NCBI RefSeq assembly: GCF_003947435.1
Contig: NZ_RCOS01000175.1
Location: 1 to 34,005, forward strand
Direction of reading: 5' to 3'
Length of the DNA stretch: 34,005 nt
Origin: Candidatus Methanodesulfokora washburnensis
GTDB lineage: Archaea > Korarchaeota > Korarchaeia > Korarchaeales > Korarchaeaceae
Positions 31,040 to 34,005 of this stretch are shown here, piece after piece. The notes under the pieces are model-generated. The model worked only from the letters and a program-made list of their open reading frames with translations. It did no database searches and was not told the origin of the DNA. Every line of letters begins with the position of its first letter. Position 1 is the first letter of the stretch. Made by a program: the position numbers and the translations under genes.

Positions 31040-33637
31040 ATGAGCGTTAGAAAAGGTGGGTTCTTGTATTTTGCGGCCCTTCTCCTGCTGGCAGCGCTTT
31101 TACTGATGCCAAACGCAATGCCAGTTTTCGCCTCTCCTGAACAGTTCCCAGTGAACAAGTATGGCTGGTTAGATACAATAGTCTTCTTTGGTGAGAAGGA
31201 TAGATCCAAGGCCATAAATATGATGGTCAAAGGGGATATGGACGCCTACTTCATAGACATACCGGATCCGGACCTCTACAGGAAGATCAAACAGGAGCCT
31301 ACTCTGGCTTACGACTTCTCATTTGGGCTTTATTACGAGTTAACCTTCAATCCAGCCACGTTCAAGACAGGTGAGTTTAATCCATTCACAAACCCGAGGA
31401 TAAGAGAGGCAATAAACTACATTGTTGACAGGAATTATATAGTCAACGAGATAATGGGCGGATTGGCAACACCTAAATTCCTTCCGATAATAAAGGTGTT
31501 TCCAGAGGGAAAGAGATATGCCGATGAATATGCAAAGATAGAGAAGGAGTATGCCTATGACTTTGCCAAAGGCAAGGCGATAATAGAGGAAGAGATGAAG
31601 AAGATGGGAGCAACTCTTGTTGGAGGAAAATGGCAATATCAAGGAAAGCCGGTGGTGATAAAGTTCATAATAAGGGTCGAGGATGCCAGAAAGAAGATAG
31701 GAGATTACGTGGCTGGCCAACTTGAGAAAGTTGGATTCACTGTTGAGAGGATGTATAAAACCTCTAGGGAGGCCTCCCCTCTCTGGTTGAGAGGGGATCC
31801 AGCTGAGGGCAAGTGGAGCCTCTACACAGGAGGGTGGATAACTACTGTAGTAAGTAGGGATGATGCGGATGTCTTCACCGAGTTCTATACGCCAGATGGC
31901 TCTTTGGCTGCTTTGTCTCCTCTCTGGCGTGCTTACAAGCCAGATCCAGTCTTTAGGGAAACAGCAAAGAGGCTTTTTACGAGGAACTTCACATCTATGA
32001 CGGAGAGGAATGTTTTGATGAAGAAGGCAATGTGGATGGCGATGAAGGATTCGGTAAGAGTGTGGCTTGTTGACCAAAATGCAGTTTGGGCTCGCAGAAA
32101 GGACATCAATCTGGTGGCTGATTATGCTGCAGGATACTCGGGAATGTCCTGGGCCTTTACCGCAAATAAAGGGCTTAAATTCGGAGGAATGGCTAAAATA
32201 GGAAGTGCCGAGGTTATAGTTGATCCTTGGAACCCTGTCGCTGGCTCAAACTGGATATACGACTCGATGATATATGACTATGCAACACGTAGTAGGGCAT
32301 TCCTTCGCGATCCGAAGACAGGAATGGCGATACCTCTTAACGTCAAAAGCGTTGATATGGAGGTTTTGAGTGGCCTGCCGATCACCAGAAGCGAAGAGAC
32401 AAAGAGCTGGTTCAACTTAACATATGTCAGCAGGATTGATGTTCCAGGTGGAGCTTGGTATCGCTGGAATGTCAAGGAACAAAGAATGGTAACTGCTAGG
32501 GAGGCAGGGGTCAAGTTCGCTCAGGTCAAGTTTACAGTAAACTATGGATCTGTTCTGGGAAGAGTTGCCTATCATGATGGTTCAGTTAGATCCCTAGCTG
32601 ACTTCATAATGCCCTTCATAGTGGATAATGAGAGGGCAAGCCCGGACAGCAAGATATACGATGAATCATGGGTTGATCCCTTCCATTCAACCTACGATCC
32701 CTTCCTTGGCTGGAGGATAGTGAGCAAAGAACCTCTGATAATAGAGTACTACCTCAATTACACCCTTCTTGACGCTGAACTGATAGCTGCTTATTACACA
32801 TTCTGGCCCTCCACGCCTTGGCATGCCTACTACATCGGTATACTGGCAGAGGAGAACAAAGAGCTTGCGTTTAGCGCTGATAAAGCTGGTGCACTGAACA
32901 TAGAGTGGATGAACTATATAGCAGGTCCTAGTCTGGCCATACTGGAGAAGTACCTCGATAAGGCACTTAAGGAAGGCCTCATACCATATAGGGAGTTCTT
33001 TGGAGCCCTTGGGTACATAACTGTTGATGAAGCTAAGAACAGGTATAGCAATTACATGAAATTCTATAAGAGCTATGGGCACTTCTGGATAAATGACGGG
33101 CCTTACTTCGTGGAGAGAGCTGATGCAATAGCTCATACTTGCACAATAAAGTCGATAAGGCTTCTGCCCTACAAGATAGAGGAAGTAGCTAGAGACATAG
33201 CCGAGTTCACAATGTTTCCATACACTACAGTTGGAATAGGATATGACAAGGAGATTCTGAACAAGGTCTTAGCTCCTCCTGAGATAAAGTCTGCTCCTGA
33301 AGGAGTAAGCCTGATAGTGGGAGGACCTCTTGTCAATACATACACAAAGCAGGCATTTGACAAAGCAGGGATAAAAATGGACTCAAGGTCTCTGGTACTG
33401 CCGACAGGAGAGAAGTTTGCTGACATTGCCTATGGAAAGACGGATTACGGAATAGCAATCCTGATAGGGAAAGATCTCTATGTCGCTGGAATGAGCAGAT
33501 ATGGAACTGAAGCAGCTCTCCTCTACATAACGAAGAACAAGGTAAACTTCGGGACAGTTATAGTGAAGTGGCAGGACGTTAATGGAAATGGCCAAGTTGA
33601 GCTCGATGAGGTCTCTGTAGTACTGCAGAAGCTGTGA
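31040..33637 (+). CDS. ABC transporter family-5 solute-binding protein with S-layer-like and EF-hand-like C-terminus
   Basis: An 865-residue secreted protein, much longer than the usual 500-600. It has a signal peptide (about 1-33) and the family-5 (peptide/oligosaccharide) binding fold, seen in FNPFTNPRIREAINYIVDRN near 110-130. From about 761 it adds a domain starting GGPLVNTYTKQAFDKAG, resembling the GGP-x-VN motif of archaeal S-layer proteins, and ends with DVNGNGQVELDE (from 846), an EF-hand/dockerin-like calcium loop. ATG 31040 has GGGGTGA upstream; the open frame begins eight codons earlier. It precedes a DppB-like permease, so it should feed peptide or glycan to that importer. Confidence 0.87.
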   Translation: MSVRKGGFLYFAALLLLAALLLMPNAMPVFASPEQFPVNKYGWLDTIVFFGEKDRSKAINMMVKGDMDAYFIDIPDPDLYRKIKQEPTLAYDFSFGLYYELTFNPATFKTGEFNPFTNPRIREAINYIVDRNYIVNEIMGGLATPKFLPIIKVFPEGKRYADEYAKIEKEYAYDFAKGKAIIEEEMKKMGATLVGGKWQYQGKPVVIKFIIRVEDARKKIGDYVAGQLEKVGFTVERMYKTSREASPLWLRGDPAEGKWSLYTGGWITTVVSRDDADVFTEFYTPDGSLAALSPLWRAYKPDPVFRETAKRLFTRNFTSMTERNVLMKKAMWMAMKDSVRVWLVDQNAVWARRKDINLVADYAAGYSGMSWAFTANKGLKFGGMAKIGSAEVIVDPWNPVAGSNWIYDSMIYDYATRSRAFLRDPKTGMAIPLNVKSVDMEVLSGLPITRSEETKSWFNLTYVSRIDVPGGAWYRWNVKEQRMVTAREAGVKFAQVKFTVNYGSVLGRVAYHDGSVRSLADFIMPFIVDNERASPDSKIYDESWVDPFHSTYDPFLGWRIVSKEPLIIEYYLNYTLLDAELIAAYYTFWPSTPWHAYYIGILAEENKELAFSADKAGALNIEWMNYIAGPSLAILEKYLDKALKEGLIPYREFFGALGYITVDEAKNRYSNYMKFYKSYGHFWINDGPYFVERADAIAHTCTIKSIRLLPYKIEEVARDIAEFTMFPYTTVGIGYDKEILNKVLAPPEIKSAPEGVSLIVGGPLVNTYTKQAFDKAGIKMDSRSLVLPTGEKFADIAYGKTDYGIAILIGKDLYVAGMSRYGTEAALLYITKNKVNFGTVIVKWQDVNGNGQVELDEVSVVLQKL

Positions 33638-33647
33638 CCCCACTAAT

Positions 33648-33668
33648 CCCTATTTTTTATTTTTTTAG
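33648..33668 (+). terminator. T-rich tract after the solute-binding protein gene
   Basis: CCCTATTTTTTATTTTTTTAG lies between the binding-protein stop and the permease start. It may cause partial termination, giving more binding protein than permease. Confidence 0.4.
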
Positions 33669-33686
33669 TTTTGTGGAGGGGATTGT

Positions 33687-34005
33687 TTGAAGATACCTAG
33701 GATTGTTAAGGTGTTAGTGAGAAGGGCTATAGTATTGTTTTTAATGGTTGTTGCAGTAACTTATGTGACTATATTAGTGGCAAATGCAGGAGGTTATGTA
33801 GATGACATAATAATTTCTGAGATAAAGTTTAATGTAGCCCAAGCAGTCAATAATAACCCTCTTTATAAGGGCCTCAGCCCAGAGGAGAGGGAAAAGTTAA
33901 TTGAGAGGCTCTCATTGATTGAGATCAAGAGAAGAGGGTTGGATCAACCGTTTCCAATTAGGAGCTTAATCTACCTGTGGAATGCCATGACACTTGATCT
34001 TGGGA
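33687..34005 (+). CDS. ABC transporter permease (DppB-like), partial
   Basis: The frame starts at TTG 33687 with GGAGGGG six bases upstream and runs off the right edge (106 codons). It begins with a basic segment and a membrane helix (AIVLFLMVVAVTYVTILVAN), then an extracytoplasmic loop, and LSPEEREKLIERL and LDQPFPIRSLIYLWN, as in peptide-type DppB permeases where the first helix is followed by a large outside loop. The location after the family-5 binding protein supports this. Confidence 0.8.
   Translation, partial: MKIPRIVKVLVRRAIVLFLMVVAVTYVTILVANAGGYVDDIIISEIKFNVAQAVNNNPLYKGLSPEEREKLIERLSLIEIKRRGLDQPFPIRSLIYLWNAMTLDLG

Noticed and set aside
1-34005. CRISPR array, tRNA or rRNA genes
   Set aside because: No regularly spaced direct repeats and no T-loop/acceptor pattern or rRNA signature noticed by eye; a tRNA search program would be more reliable.

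Overview
The window is a dense, mostly single-copy stretch of a thermophilic archaeal chromosome. Archaeal markers are deoxyhypusine synthase, a histone, Sec61-beta, archaeal-type phosphoglycerate mutase, a two-thioredoxin-fold protein disulfide oxidoreductase (PDO), a gamma-delta-alpha-beta pyruvate:ferredoxin oxidoreductase, TATA boxes about 26 bp upstream of leaderless starts, and GGTGA Shine-Dalgarno sites ahead of many TTG/GTG starts. PDO plus DsbB points to a hyperthermophile. The TACK group (Thermoproteota or Korarchaeota-like) is my best guess from gene content; no rRNA is present to settle it.

Layout. 1-2128: the end of an IS605-type tnpB abuts the promoter of a polyamine/hypusine pair (dys and a fold-III PLP decarboxylase). 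2139-4006: an operator-like dyad array, a secreted Asn-glycosylation-rich protein with a Gly/His tail, and a membrane-anchored winged-helix regulator. 4170-5960: toxin-antitoxin genes (intact vapBC, a frameshifted vapC divergent from an AbrB gene) and dsbB. 6058-10305: an M20 hydrolase, a small conserved-looking protein, pyrC, a JAMM protease and a TraB/TIKI-like protein. 10342-13923: a CinA-like protein, then pyrE-pyrB-pyrI-pyrK as an overlapping pyrimidine operon. 14109-17387: Sec61-beta, a phosphoribosyltransferase, glycyl-tRNA synthetase and a DHH phosphoesterase. 17415-20548 (minus): an acidic LysW-like zinc-ribbon protein, a CCG-domain protein, a LUD/ferredoxin protein and a metallophosphoesterase. 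20600-20992: a decayed tnpB between two right-end hairpins, then a C/D box sRNA. 21000-25607 (minus): cis-prenyltransferase, nucleoside phosphorylase, histone, apgM and pdo. 25608-26191: transposase debris and repeated hairpins. 26192-29196: the por operon. 29223-29512: a highly structured non-coding element with IS605-like ends. 29595-34005: a CDF metal exporter with three tandem cytoplasmic domains, a giant family-5 solute-binding protein and the start of its ABC permease.

The most unusual items are the LysW-like protein whose tail carries four Trp-acidic modules, the secreted-protein/membrane-regulator pair with its GTTCC dyads, the structured 290-nt element, a histone mRNA leader able to form two alternative hairpins, a CTG start on apgM, and a C/D sRNA whose guide matches a conserved 23S rRNA segment recalled from memory. 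All family calls come from motif recognition by eye, without database searches.
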